From the NCBI GenBank assembly GCA_024434115.1, contig QMIT01000007.1, positions 124,001-188,000 on the forward strand: a stretch of 64,000 nt of DNA, given 5' to 3'. Positions 19,451-29,584 of the stretch are shown piece by piece. Numbering within the stretch: the first letter of the stretch is position 1; each line of letters opens with the position of its first letter. The position numbers were made by a program, and so were the translations under genes. Origin of the DNA: Chloroflexota bacterium (GTDB lineage: Bacteria; Chloroflexota; Anaerolineae; Aggregatilineales; J027). The notes beneath the pieces were generated by a model that did not search any database, was not told where the DNA came from, and saw only the letters and a list, made by a program, of their open reading frames with translations.

Positions 19451-22400
19451 TCAATCGGTAACATCGTTCACTATAAACACATATCTCCCCCCGACCCCTA
19501 AACTGCCCGGTTGCAGCAAAAATAGGTAAGTGCCCGTTTCAGGCAGGGTTATAGAGTCTATAGCGGATGTGCTTTCAACAAGCAAGTCCTGATTTGGAGT
19601 GTAAATAGAAATCAGCAGATCGAGATTATTGTTCATTATTTGGATGGTTTGACCAGCCGCACCTTCAAATGTCCAAATATCGCGTGACATATTATCTTGG
19701 GATCGCCCGGTGATTACCCCGTTCACCGATACCCCCAGTGTGATACTGCCTCTGGGAACAGGCGTCATGGTCGGAGCTATTGCGTTTACATTGGGGGTAT
19801 TTGTAGGTTGCAGCGTCCAAGTTGGTGTTAATGGTGTACGGGTGACATCTAAAGTTGGCGTTGCACTTGGAACATGGCTAGGGGTGAGGGTGGGATAAGG
19901 TGTGCGTGTAGGGAAATATCCTTGAGAATTGCACCGGGGGGCGACATCATAGCGCTCACGTTCAGTACAGGTCAAATCACGCACATAACGATTGTTTTGT
20001 GCCCAAGCGATAATCTCTTCAGCCGTATCTGACAGACGCCACAAAATTAATTCGCCGCGTTCACTACCAGACAGAGCATAGCGTCCATCGGGGCTGAAAG
20101 CGACATCTGTCACCCATCTCTCATGCCCTTCAAAACGGCGGATTTCTTTGCCTGTAGCAACATCCCATAGGATTAGGCGACGATCTTCTGAACTTGATAG
20201 GGCATAGCGTCCATCGGGACTGAATTCTACGTCACTGACCCGCATACTGTGACCTTCAAAACGGCGAATCTCGGTGCAAGTCGTTAAGTCGCGTAACACT
20301 ACGGAACGATCCCCTGAACCAGAGAGTCCATAACGCCCATCAGGACTGATGGCAACCCCCCAAACACTCCCCTGTTGGTCTTCAAAAACACAGAGCTGCT
20401 CCCCTGTTGACAAATCCCAATAACGAACGGAGTTATCTTCAGAGCCAGTCAGGGCATACCGCCCGTCGGGGCTTATATCTACGCCGTATATAAGGCTTGT
20501 ATGCCCTCTTAGAACCCGGACAATTTCGCCAGTTATCATATTGATATAAGCAGGAGAAACATCTGCTGGGGTCTGTACGACCGTGCCACTTCCAGCAGTT
20601 GCTGCTAATCCATAATGTCCTGCCGTGTCTATATCGCAACCCCAACTTCTGACGTCAATTGAGATTGGCTGCGCGATTTCATCACCTGTTACAGCATCCC
20701 ATTGTCTGAAAATGCCGCCATAATCTCCTGAAATGATGGTTTTGCCATCGGTGCTCAACCAAACACAATTCACGCCACTGGCATGTCCATATAGCCTTCG
20801 AATTTGGTCTCCTGTCTCAACATTCCAAATAAATAACTCACGTCCACTACCTCCCGAAACGGCTTGCCGTCCATCCGGGGTGAACTGAATGTCAATGACC
20901 CGTCCGCTGTGCCCCGCAAATTGTCGAACCTCGGCGCCGTTGCGAATGTCCCATAGGCGAATGGTGCCATCTGACGAAGCTGACAACAGATGCTCACCAT
21001 CCGGGCTAAACTTTGTGCTTGTGATATATGACGAGTGCCCTGATAAGCGTCGTACTACTTCTCCTGTTTCAACGTCCCAAAGGATAATCAACTGGTCCCC
21101 AGCCCCAGTGACGACCAAATGCCCATCGGGGCTAAATCCAAGGCCTGCAATAGGCATAAAACCATGCCGGAAGCGTCGGATCTCTTGCCCGGTTTCAAGA
21201 TCAAACAACATGGCGTAGGAGCTACTAAGCCCTTGACCAAATGTGTTCGGCATAGATTCAAATCCATCCAACAGCACATAGCGGCTGTCAACCGGATTGA
21301 AGGCAATATTGCGTATGGGCATACTCAAACTGAAGGCACGTATTACCTCGCCTGTCTGAAAATCAATGAGCTTAATACCACCGGAAGTGCCATAACCCAA
21401 TGGCCCCAATCCGATAGCGGTATAACGTCCATCAGGGCTAAACGCTATGCTCCAAACATAGTGAAAAGAAGTGGTTTCTTCAGCGAAGGTACTATATTCA
21501 TAGATCAGACGATTATTTGGGATATTCCACAGGGCAATAACATCCCGTTGTTCACCCGCCAGTATGTGTTGTCCATCGGGGCTAAAGGCTATGCTATAAA
21601 CTTTATGTACCGTGTCAAAGTGTCGAAATTGCTCGCCTGACTGAACATCCCATATAATCACAGATTTGTCAGACGACCCGGAGGCCACGTAGCGCCCATC
21701 GGGGCTGAACGCAACTGAAAAAATTGTATTGGTATGGCCGTCAAACTGCTGTATTTGCGCACCGGTTTCAAGATTCCATAGACGCAGACTATAGTCGTAA
21801 ACATTGTGGGGGAACAATATACTTACCCCCCTAACTTCGTCAAATGCCGCCCTTCCCCCGCCAGAAACCGCATATTTACCGTCTGGGCTAAAGGCGACAT
21901 CATTGACAGAATCCTCGTGGCCTGTCAAAACACGACGGGTGCCGGGTGCATAGACAGCAGCGGCCAGTGCCTGTTCTGCTTCGATAGGTGGATTTGGGAT
22001 AGCGATAGCTTCGAGAGCCAAAGCGATGGCAAGATCAGTGTCGTTACTCGCAAGGGCATCTTTGGCATTCGCAGCGAGAGCTAGGCTTCGTCTAACCTCG
22101 GCTGCCCGCTGGGCTTTATCCCGTTCTTGTTGTGCGTCTGAGCGTGCGTTCAGCGCCAATAGTGTCAGCACGGTCATAATCAAGGCAATTGCGGCAGATG
22201 CGACCATCAGCGCATTCCGTGAACGCCGTCGCTTGGATTTTTGGCGGTTATCCTCAAGAATACTGGTTTCTAGAAATCTGTGTTCATCTGGCGTCAAGGC
22301 GACATGGGTCTGCCCCATCCAATCTTCAAACTGGGCAAGGCGTGAGCCAGTCAGAAGGTAGCTCTTGTCGCATTTAACGCCATCCCACTCTTGTGCGGCA

Positions 22401-24457
22401 GCAGCAAGCAAGCGCTGCTGCCGGATGTCATAGCGGCTCTCATCCAGCCATGTGCGCAACCGCCCCCACTCTCGAATCAGGGCCTCATGCGCGACCTCAA
22501 CGGTGGGTTCACGGGTGATAGGGTCACGATCAAAGGTGAGCAATCGCGCCTGCCCAAAGCGTTGCAAGACTTCCAACAACGCAGGGGCGTCGTCAACAAG
22601 AGCCAGTAACTCAGATTGCCGTACCCGGCGGCGTGTATCTTCTACGCCCTCACCCAACGTCACGAGACGCATGAACAGTTGGTGAATCTGGTCTTGTTGG
22701 GGAGCGGGAAACTGCTCAAAAATCTGGTCGGCCCGCTGCACCAATGCCCCCGATAAGCCCCCCAACTGCTGATAGGTGGCTAAAGTCAAGACATGGTTGT
22801 CGCGTTGTTCAAATAGTTCGGTCAGGGTGTATTGTAGCAGAGGTAAAGCCCCCGGCTCATCCTGCACATCGGCCACAATCGCCGTCACCAAGCCTGTTTC
22901 GACCTGTAGCCCAACTTGCTCTGCCGGACAGGTAATAGCCTGCCCCAACTCAGCGGGGGACAACGGCAGCACATATTCAATGCGCTGTTTGAGCAAATCA
23001 CCGAACTCCAGATGTTGCAAAGGCCGATCCATGAAATCGGCTCGCAAGGTGATAATCACCCGCACACCGCTAGAAGCATCATTGACCGCTACCCGCAACA
23101 CATCCAAAAACTGGACCACTTCCTCCACATCCACGCTGGTCGTAAATAACTCCTCAAATTGATCCACCATCAACACCAGTCGCGCATCTGCACTCAATAG
23201 ACTCGCCACTGCCCAGATTAAGCCCCGCCGATCCGCCCGCAGTTGTTCGGAAATATGTGAAATCGGTTTGGTCGCTACCCGGTTGAGCGCGTTGGTGAGT
23301 TCTTGGAGGGGGTGTTCACCGGGAGACATCTCAACGGTAAACCATGCCTGCGACCCCGGTAGGCATCCAGCACGCAAGGCTGGCAGCAGTCCGGCTTTGA
23401 CCACACTCGACTTACCGCTACCACTTGGCCCCACGACTGCCAAAAAATGCTGATAGGGGTGATCGTCTTCGAGTCGGGTCAGAAGTTGGTTGACCAATGC
23501 CTCACGGCCAAAAAAGTCGCCCGCATCCATCAGTTCAAAAGCGTGCAAGCCTTTGTATGGATTTCGCAATACAAGATTGCCCATTGTCGTGGGCTGCTCT
23601 TCTACAATGGCACGCCCTACTCCACTGTTTGTCTCTTCCGCCATAGTCGGCACGGCAACCCGAAAGGCTTTAGCGAATTGCAGGGCATCGCTATAGCGGT
23701 CAATCGGGTGCTTGGCGGTGGCCTTTTGCAGAACGGCATTCAACTCGATAGGCAGTTTGAGCGATGTAGGCAAATCCGGCAGGGGTTCATTGAGATGTTT
23801 GACAATCATCTCGGCGGAACTAAGACCCTCCAACGGATGCCGCCCAGTCAACACCTCATACAGCATCACGCCCAAACTGTAAATATCGGTCTGCGGGGAG
23901 ACCACCTCCCCCCGTGCTTGTTCCGGTGCGATGTAGGCCACTGTGCCTTTCATGATATGGCTGCCCGTCATCGCCCGACTCAGCAAATCTTTGGCAATCC
24001 CAAAATCGGTCAAATAATAGTTGTTCTGGTCATCTAATAATATATTGCCCGGTTTGACATCCCGGTGAATCACCCCCTGCCGATGGGTGGTCGCCAGCGC
24101 CTCGGCGATCTGATCCAGTAAATGGAGGGTTTCGGTGAGCGTCAACGGGCCTTGTTGTAAACGAGTTTTGAGTGTATGAGGCAACCAGCGCATGACCAGA
24201 TACGCCCCATGCGGATCACGCCAGTAATCGTACACAGGCACAATATGGGGGTGTTCCAATCGTGCCACCCGCTGCGATTCGGCTTCAAAATTACGGACAA
24301 AGTCGGGTTCATTGGCAAAACGGGGTAGGATGAATTTGATGGCGACATCCCGGCCCAACAGCGGCTGAGTGGCCCGATAGACCACTCCGAAACCACCGCT
24401 TTCAATCTCCTCGTGGACGATATAGCCTTGAATGGTGGGGAGGATTGTCGTTCCCAT
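19451..24457 (-). CDS. Ser/Thr kinase – nSTAND1 NTPase – TM – WD40 – PPC-like protein
   Basis: 1668 residues from the ATG with GGAGGTCTTT upstream; an in-frame ATG 24 nt earlier lacks such a site. Kinase at about 10–265 with Lys41, HRD 131–133 and DFG 151–153 intact. nSTAND1 NTPase from NPYKGLHAF near 290, P-loop GPSGSGKS near 342 and a Walker B-like VLMVDQFEELF. One membrane helix at about 745–770. WD40 units from about 850 to 1500 with near-identical FSPDGRYALSGS blocks. A Thr/Pro-rich linker (about 1515–1570) and a final PPC-like beta-sandwich (ITLGVSVNGVITG … GTYLFLLQP). Paralogue of the protein at 10695, without the HTH. The membrane pass implies cytoplasmic kinase/NTPase and external propellers. 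Stimulus and substrates unknown. Confidence 0.9.
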   Translation of the reverse strand: MGTTILPTIQGYIVHEEIESGGFGVVYRATQPLLGRDVAIKFILPRFANEPDFVRNFEAESQRVARLEHPHIVPVYDYWRDPHGAYLVMRWLPHTLKTRLQQGPLTLTETLHLLDQIAEALATTHRQGVIHRDVKPGNILLDDQNNYYLTDFGIAKDLLSRAMTGSHIMKGTVAYIAPEQARGEVVSPQTDIYSLGVMLYEVLTGRHPLEGLSSAEMIVKHLNEPLPDLPTSLKLPIELNAVLQKATAKHPIDRYSDALQFAKAFRVAVPTMAEETNSGVGRAIVEEQPTTMGNLVLRNPYKGLHAFELMDAGDFFGREALVNQLLTRLEDDHPYQHFLAVVGPSGSGKSSVVKAGLLPALRAGCLPGSQAWFTVEMSPGEHPLQELTNALNRVATKPISHISEQLRADRRGLIWAVASLLSADARLVLMVDQFEELFTTSVDVEEVVQFLDVLRVAVNDASSGVRVIITLRADFMDRPLQHLEFGDLLKQRIEYVLPLSPAELGQAITCPAEQVGLQVETGLVTAIVADVQDEPGALPLLQYTLTELFEQRDNHVLTLATYQQLGGLSGALVQRADQIFEQFPAPQQDQIHQLFMRLVTLGEGVEDTRRRVRQSELLALVDDAPALLEVLQRFGQARLLTFDRDPITREPTVEVAHEALIREWGRLRTWLDESRYDIRQQRLLAAAAQEWDGVKCDKSYLLTGSRLAQFEDWMGQTHVALTPDEHRFLETSILEDNRQKSKRRRSRNALMVASAAIALIMTVLTLLALNARSDAQQERDKAQRAAEVRRSLALAANAKDALASNDTDLAIALALEAIAIPNPPIEAEQALAAAVYAPGTRRVLTGHEDSVNDVAFSPDGKYAVSGGGRAAFDEVRGVSILFPHNVYDYSLRLWNLETGAQIQQFDGHTNTIFSVAFSPDGRYVASGSSDKSVIIWDVQSGEQFRHFDTVHKVYSIAFSPDGQHILAGEQRDVIALWNIPNNRLIYEYSTFAEETTSFHYVWSIAFSPDGRYTAIGLGPLGYGTSGGIKLIDFQTGEVIRAFSLSMPIRNIAFNPVDSRYVLLDGFESMPNTFGQGLSSSYAMLFDLETGQEIRRFRHGFMPIAGLGFSPDGHLVVTGAGDQLIILWDVETGEVVRRLSGHSSYITSTKFSPDGEHLLSASSDGTIRLWDIRNGAEVRQFAGHSGRVIDIQFTPDGRQAVSGGSGRELFIWNVETGDQIRRLYGHASGVNCVWLSTDGKTIISGDYGGIFRQWDAVTGDEIAQPISIDVRSWGCDIDTAGHYGLAATAGSGTVVQTPADVSPAYINMITGEIVRVLRGHTSLIYGVDISPDGRYALTGSEDNSVRYWDLSTGEQLCVFEDQQGSVWGVAISPDGRYGLSGSGDRSVVLRDLTTCTEIRRFEGHSMRVSDVEFSPDGRYALSSSEDRRLILWDVATGKEIRRFEGHERWVTDVAFSPDGRYALSGSERGELILWRLSDTAEEIIAWAQNNRYVRDLTCTERERYDVAPRCNSQGYFPTRTPYPTLTPSHVPSATPTLDVTRTPLTPTWTLQPTNTPNVNAIAPTMTPVPRGSITLGVSVNGVITGRSQDNMSRDIWTFEGAAGQTIQIMNNNLDLLISIYTPNQDLLVESTSAIDSITLPETGTYLFLLQPGSLGVGGRYVFIVNDVTD

Positions 24458-24481
24458 AAAGACCTCCAATCCAGTCAACAT

Positions 24482-24943
24482 ATGTGCGACTCTCAGTGGA
24501 AGTGCGGTGGAATACTCTTCACACTAGACTTACCCAATCACCAACACAAGTGAAATTCATCCTGATTTCTAGTGATATTCCCTCCTCTGCAACGCACAGC
24601 CTGTCAACGACAGTGATGACAAACTAACTAATGCGGGGTTTGATTATAATGACGAATTAAAAAATGTAGATACAGGGCCTTGACGAAACGCTCGGTGTAA
24701 TTGACCTGACCACTTTCCGTACCCACCGACGATGGCAATTGGTAGCAAACACATGAGCATACACCTGCAAAATTCGCTAAATTGTGAGGCAGTGTGTGAA
24801 ACTTTCACCCGAAAAATCCCGTTAGGGCTTGCGTTAGGGACAGACTTCCAGATTGTGAAACACTTTAGAAATGAAATGATGTAGGAACTTTCTGGTTTGC
24901 AAAAAGATTTGAGAATCTAATGTTTTGAGCCACATAAGAGGTA
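24482..24943. other. Intergenic region between kinase gene and tRNA-Sec
   Basis: 462 bp without a gene. It should hold the promoter of the minus-strand kinase gene and the 3' end of the selenium operon transcript. The only distinct element is the partial copy of a repeated hairpin sequence at 24796–24831. No clear intrinsic terminator for the operon was found here. Confidence 0.6.
24796..24831 (+). repeat. Partial copy of a repeated hairpin element
   Basis: The sequence from GTGAAACTTTCACCC to CCCGTTAGGGCTTG matches the second half of the 97-bp repeats at 35589 and 39096, with one mismatch in the conserved tail (ATCCC for AGCCC) and a shortened first hairpin. It holds GTGAAA/TTTCAC and CCC/GGG inverted repeats. 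Confidence 0.7.
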
Positions 24944-25037
24944 CGGGAATACATGGGAGTCGAACCCACCACGGACAGGCACGCTGCCCGTCACCGGTTT
25001 TGAAGACCGGGAAGCCCACCGGGACTCATGCACTCCC
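24944..25037 (-). tRNA. selC: tRNA-Sec (anticodon TCA)
   Basis: 94 nt on the minus strand. An 8-bp acceptor stem (GGGAGTGC with GTATTCCC, two G·U pairs), a 6-bp D stem, a CCGGT/ACCGG anticodon stem with loop CTTCAAA (anticodon TCA), a long GC-rich variable arm and a T arm with loop TTCGACT. The long acceptor and D stems and large variable arm are the marks of selenocysteine tRNA. CCA is not encoded. It lies 18 nt after the selB stop, so it is probably processed from the selA-selB transcript. Confidence 0.93.
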
Positions 25038-25055
25038 ACACTTTATTATACAAAC

Positions 25056-26924
25056 CTAGCAAGGGCTTTCCAATGCTGCCCAGTCGGGGGATTTAAGTAT
25101 ATGACCGTCTGCGGTACGCCGCGTGGCTCCCTGCGCTTCCAGATAGTCTAGGAAGGGCATCGCAATACGCCGTGATGTTGAGAAGGCATCGCGTAATTCC
25201 CCGAGATTGACAACATCGTGGGCCTCAAGTTGATGGCGCACATAACACAGCATTTCTCGATAGGTCTGCCGCAGTAGCAATACATCCGGTTTCAAAAAGA
25301 CGAGTTCACAGTCCTCGATCAACATTCGCAAGACGCTCTCATCCACATGATGGAGGGCTTCTTTATGGGATGGTGGATTGTAGGGCTGATCTTCAAACAA
25401 CGCGATGAGGTGGGCAATATTTTTTTGTTGGGCCTTTGTGATGGCAAGTCGGTGATTAGGAAGATGAATCATCCCTTTTTCTTCGCCGAAATACCCCCTA
25501 CCGATGAGAGCACGTAGGATAAGCCCATTTTCGAGATTTATCCCCAAATGATCGAGCAGTTGTTCAGGCGACATACCCCGTTTGAGAGGGTGCGTTCGAT
25601 GAAATTCGGTCAGAATCGTTTGGGCGTCATCCGCAAAGCCTTGCAGCACCGCCGGATGGATAACATGGTCTTCAATGACGATCAGATTTTCTTGTGCAAC
25701 GGCCTGATCTAACAACGCTGGATTTTTGATGTCCCGGATGGCGATAAGTGCGTTTTTTTCGTAACACGCAAACACTAATTGTTCGAGTGGCGTTCCAGTG
25801 GATCGCACCTGAAAGCGTTCTATCACAGATGCCCGATTACGTTTCCACCGCTGTGAAGATAATGCCGAAAGCACCCGTCCCCCGCCGATGGTTTCAGCGG
25901 GCGAGGGAATGCGCATCACAAAACGATCCCCATCACGTAGCGGGAGCGGGTCTTGAAATTCCAGTTGGGCAAATCCCTCATGGCCGGGTGCTAATTCATC
26001 GCTATCAAGTAGACGAACCCGTGCTAAAGAACTTCCGGGGCCGATGAAAACTTTGACGGTTTCATTGTGACGCAGTGGCCGGGTCATCTGTGGCAGACAT
26101 CGCACCACAACATCAGCCCGACTGGTTGAAGCCACCACACCCGGCAGGCTCAATACGTTGCCCCGTCGGATGTCCTGCTTGGCAATCTTGGCAAGGTTCA
26201 CCGCTACCCGACGGCCCGGCTCAACGGTTTCCATCGCCAGATTATGCGACTGCAATCCCCGGATACGGGCTTTTAAGCCATTGGGTTGAATCTCAACCTC
26301 ATCGCCAACCGCTAGTGTCCCACCAGAAAGCGTTCCCGTCACCACCGTGCCGAATCCTTGCATCGTGAAAACCCGATCTATCGGCAAAATGGGGCTGTCC
26401 AGTGTGGTACGCAGTGGACAATTCGCCAAAACATCGCGTAGGGCGTCCAACAGGGTATTTAGGCCCATTCGCTGATGCGCCGAAACAGGCACAATTGGCA
26501 CATCGGCGAAACCACAGGTGACAAGCTCCTCTTGAATCAACAGTGTCGCCAATTCAATATCATCTGCATTTTGGATGGTGTCAATTTTGGTTAGGGCCAC
26601 CACACCACGCTGCATCCCCATCAATTGCAAAATCACAAGATGCTCACGGGTTTGGGGCATAATGCCTTCATTTACATCCACCACCAGCAAAAACGCATCT
26701 AAGTTACTGACCCCTGCCAGCATATTTTCGATGAAATCTTGATGACCGGGGACATCTACAATGCCAATAATCTCACCGTCTAGTTCAATCCATGCAAACC
26801 CAAGATCAATGGTCATGGCGCGTTTTTGTTCTTCAATCAGGCGATCCGGGTGTATGCCCGACAATGCCTCAACTAAGGCCGACTTCCCATGATCTACGTG
26901 TCCGGCTGTGCAGATAACGCGCAT
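25056..26924 (-). CDS. selB: Selenocysteine-specific elongation factor SelB
   Basis: 622 residues. Begins MRVICTAGHVDHGKSALVEA, the SelB G1 motif; DVPGHQDF is G3 and ALTKID is G4. The GTPase and EF-Tu-like domains take up the first 340 residues; the C-terminal part holds winged-helix domains that bind the SECIS hairpin (SRRIAMPFLDYLEAQGATRR near the end). The frame is open 90 codons further upstream but that stretch overlaps selA in another frame; the ATG chosen has AAGGGGGTTGCTT before it and fits the 614-residue E. coli protein. It starts 11 nt after selA and is followed 18 nt later by tRNA-Sec. It delivers Sec-tRNA to UGA codons. Confidence 0.95.
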   Translation of the reverse strand: MRVICTAGHVDHGKSALVEALSGIHPDRLIEEQKRAMTIDLGFAWIELDGEIIGIVDVPGHQDFIENMLAGVSNLDAFLLVVDVNEGIMPQTREHLVILQLMGMQRGVVALTKIDTIQNADDIELATLLIQEELVTCGFADVPIVPVSAHQRMGLNTLLDALRDVLANCPLRTTLDSPILPIDRVFTMQGFGTVVTGTLSGGTLAVGDEVEIQPNGLKARIRGLQSHNLAMETVEPGRRVAVNLAKIAKQDIRRGNVLSLPGVVASTSRADVVVRCLPQMTRPLRHNETVKVFIGPGSSLARVRLLDSDELAPGHEGFAQLEFQDPLPLRDGDRFVMRIPSPAETIGGGRVLSALSSQRWKRNRASVIERFQVRSTGTPLEQLVFACYEKNALIAIRDIKNPALLDQAVAQENLIVIEDHVIHPAVLQGFADDAQTILTEFHRTHPLKRGMSPEQLLDHLGINLENGLILRALIGRGYFGEEKGMIHLPNHRLAITKAQQKNIAHLIALFEDQPYNPPSHKEALHHVDESVLRMLIEDCELVFLKPDVLLLRQTYREMLCYVRHQLEAHDVVNLGELRDAFSTSRRIAMPFLDYLEAQGATRRTADGHILKSPDWAALESPC

Positions 26925-26935
26925 AAGCAACCCCC

Positions 26936-28309
26936 TTAATTCAACAATTGGCGCAGCGCCGCTGTAACGATTTCGATTTGAGATGGCAGGATCGTGCGCG
27001 GGTCGAGTACCAATTGACTTTCGGTGACACGGGCAATAATGGGGATGTCGTAGCCACGCAGAGCGATTTGGCCCTGTGCGTCGGACGCAACGGGAACAAC
27101 ATAAAGGGCTGTCGGTAGGGTATGTCCCGGTAAACTCCCCCCACCAACCACCGATTCGCCATCTACAATCGAGCCTCCAAACAACGTGACCCACTGCTCT
27201 GCAATCTGCCGAATCTGTGGCAGCGGTATCGCTATCATTGACCAGATCGGAATATGGGTGGTCGCATTGCCGCGCCGATAATGATCAAGCGTAGCGGCTA
27301 GGGCCGCAATGGTCATTTTATCTACCCGCAAAGCCCGTGCCAGAGGGTGTTCTTTGAGCCGATCCAACACCGCTTTTTTGCCGACGATAATTCCGGCTTG
27401 CGGCCCGCCTAGCAATTTGTCACCGCTGAATAAAACAACATCCGCCCCAGCCGCAAGGCTTTCTTGAACGGTTGGCTCATGCTCTAGTCCATAGACGGAG
27501 GTATCCAACAACGCGCCGCTGCCAAGATCGTCAATACATAAAAGATTGTGTTGATGCGCCAGTGTTGCTAATTCACTTAAGGGGACACACTCGGTAAAGC
27601 CGATAATACGAAAATTTGAGGGATGGACTTGCATCAGCATCGCAGTTTCGTTAGTGATGGCCCATTCATAATCGGTCAGGTGTGTGCGGTTGGTAGTTCC
27701 CACTTCCACCAATTTGACCCCACTTTGCAGCATGACATCCGGCATCCGAAACCCGCCACCAATCTCAACCAACTGCCCCCGACTGATGACGGCTTCTTGA
27801 CCATTTGCCAAGGCACTCAGCGTCAGCATCACCCCGGCAGCATTATTATTGACCACCATCGCGGATTCGGCCCCAATAACCTCGCTAACTAAATCCTCAA
27901 TATGCTGCTGGCGTTTCCCGCGTGTGCCTGTTTCCAAATCAAATTCCAGATTGCTATAACTTCCTGCAACCTGCTGCACCGCCTCTAGTGCTGCTTTGGA
28001 TAGTGGGGCACGCCCCAAATTGGTATGCAAAATCACGCCTGTCGCATTAATAACAGGCCATAGCGAAAGCTGAAATCTCTCGACAAGGTTTTGGCTAATC
28101 TGTTGAATCAGAGCATCCATCGAACTAGGGTCAAATTTCTCATTCTGTAGATGGGAGCGCACCTCTTGAAGTACATGCCGCACTTCAGTCAAAACAGTTT
28201 CACGACCATACACCTCGATTAAAAGTTGGATGGCCGATTCTTCCAATAGGCAGTTTACGGAAGGCAAATCGCGGAAGGTGAGGATAGGGATCGTTTTGTC
28301 ATGGGTCAT
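26936..28309 (-). CDS. selA: L-seryl-tRNA(Sec) selenium transferase SelA
   Basis: 457 residues, the usual SelA length. PLP-dependent fold-type I enzyme that converts Ser-tRNA(Sec) to Sec-tRNA(Sec) using selenophosphate. Family motifs: VINATGVILHTNLGRAP, SNLEFDLETGTRGKR, the VNNNAAGVML cofactor loop, DDLGSG, and the PLP lysine in FSGDKLLGGPQAG. Lies 39 nt after the NrfD-type gene and 11 nt before selB on the same strand, so it appears part of the cytochrome/ferredoxin/NrfD operon. Selenophosphate synthetase (selD) is not in the window. Confidence 0.96.
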   Translation of the reverse strand: MTHDKTIPILTFRDLPSVNCLLEESAIQLLIEVYGRETVLTEVRHVLQEVRSHLQNEKFDPSSMDALIQQISQNLVERFQLSLWPVINATGVILHTNLGRAPLSKAALEAVQQVAGSYSNLEFDLETGTRGKRQQHIEDLVSEVIGAESAMVVNNNAAGVMLTLSALANGQEAVISRGQLVEIGGGFRMPDVMLQSGVKLVEVGTTNRTHLTDYEWAITNETAMLMQVHPSNFRIIGFTECVPLSELATLAHQHNLLCIDDLGSGALLDTSVYGLEHEPTVQESLAAGADVVLFSGDKLLGGPQAGIIVGKKAVLDRLKEHPLARALRVDKMTIAALAATLDHYRRGNATTHIPIWSMIAIPLPQIRQIAEQWVTLFGGSIVDGESVVGGGSLPGHTLPTALYVVPVASDAQGQIALRGYDIPIIARVTESQLVLDPRTILPSQIEIVTAALRQLLN

Positions 28310-28348
28310 TGTTTTCTACTTTCCTACGCTCGATATGACTCCGCGCTG

Positions 28349-29584
28349 TCAGTGATCGTTATGCGGGAACATGGGCAGGAAGCGCAGTCCTAATGTGAGA
28401 GCCATCAACCCATAACCCAATACACCGACACCAACGCCCCATTCTGTCCAGTTGGGCCGATAGCTGTTGACGTGCAAGACCTCCGCCACCCCCGGCGACC
28501 AATCCAGCGGGACGATTAAGCCCGAAAGGGTTACATTCCAGCGATTCACTACAACACCAATGACCGCCAGCAGTGCCGCCGCCACAATCCACTTATCTTG
28601 TGCCCGTAGTTGCGGCGTTAGGAGGATAATGGCGGGAACAAGGCCACCCAGTAGCACTTCAATAATCCAAAAGGAACTGCCATAGGGGGCGATACGATTT
28701 AACAGATCCAAATCTTCTACCCGCGAGGGCAAGTGGCTGTAGTAGCTAGTCGCCAAGAAATCCCATAATTTCAAATAGAGATAGGCCAGCATGGTCAACC
28801 CAGCTAACATGGCGAGTTGCCGCCGCAGCTTGTCACTGATTTGACGTGTCCGAACGAGATTTTCATAGAAAATGGTCACGCCGAGTGTAAAGGTCACTCC
28901 CGCCGCGACTGCCGACAAAATAAACATGACCGGTAGCGATGGCTTAAACCAAATAGGCCGTGCCACCAAAACCCCATAGGTCGCCCCCAGCGAAGATTGA
29001 TGCAAAAGAGACAGCCCCAGCCCGATAATCGCTGCCAGAGGAGTGAATTGATGGATCACATGCCCAATACGGGGCGCTTTGGGGTAACGCTTGCTGATGA
29101 TTTTGCTTTCCATCAGGATTGGCGCGAATTCCACCACCAATACCGTCGAATACAAAATCACGCACATCGTGACTTCCCACAGGACGGAGTGGATATTCCA
29201 ATAGAGAACCGGGTGCCAAAACCGATCTGGACGACCAATATCCATTGCAAGGGCCAGCATCGCCGACGTATAGCCGACCAGCCCTACGAAAACCGCCATG
29301 CGGGCAATTTTTCGGAAGGACTCTACCCGCAGCAAATAAGCAACAGCGGATAGCGAAAATGCCCCTGCGCCAAGTGCGATGGCCGATAAATCCACCGTAA
29401 TCCATAATCCCCACGGGACTTGATTGGTAAGATTGGTAACTTCCAGCCCATGCCATAAGACCGAGGCCGCGCTTATAACCCCGATGGTCAGCAGGCCAAG
29501 CAGAAATCCTATCCACAGCCGGAAAACGGAGTGGGTACCGCTGACAGGCTGCTCAGTCGAGGTGGGGGCCGTAATCGTGGTCAT
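28349..29584 (-). CDS. NrfD/PsrC-family membrane subunit
   Basis: 411 residues with about nine to ten hydrophobic helices and no cofactor-binding Cys/His pattern, as in NrfD, PsrC and HybB quinone-reactive subunits. Opening FRLWIGFLLGLLTIGVISAA and later GRPDRFWHPVLYWNIHSVLWE are typical of the family. Its ATG overlaps the stop of the ferredoxin gene (ATGA), so the two are translationally coupled. With the exported ferredoxin and the octaheme cytochrome it should form a membrane complex moving electrons between the quinone pool and extracytoplasmic cytochromes. Direction and final partner are not shown by sequence. Confidence 0.88.
   Translation of the reverse strand: MTTITAPTSTEQPVSGTHSVFRLWIGFLLGLLTIGVISAASVLWHGLEVTNLTNQVPWGLWITVDLSAIALGAGAFSLSAVAYLLRVESFRKIARMAVFVGLVGYTSAMLALAMDIGRPDRFWHPVLYWNIHSVLWEVTMCVILYSTVLVVEFAPILMESKIISKRYPKAPRIGHVIHQFTPLAAIIGLGLSLLHQSSLGATYGVLVARPIWFKPSLPVMFILSAVAAGVTFTLGVTIFYENLVRTRQISDKLRRQLAMLAGLTMLAYLYLKLWDFLATSYYSHLPSRVEDLDLLNRIAPYGSSFWIIEVLLGGLVPAIILLTPQLRAQDKWIVAAALLAVIGVVVNRWNVTLSGLIVPLDWSPGVAEVLHVNSYRPNWTEWGVGVGVLGYGLMALTLGLRFLPMFPHNDH

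Noticed and set aside
24796..24831. Terminator of the selenium operon
   Set aside because: It matches the mobile-element repeat, has a weak stem and no T-run on the minus strand, and lies over 110 bp beyond tRNA-Sec.
25056..27194. Long SelB frame with 90 extra N-terminal residues
   Set aside because: The extension overlaps selA in another frame, has no homology, and the internal ATG has a strong ribosome site and the conserved SelB start.
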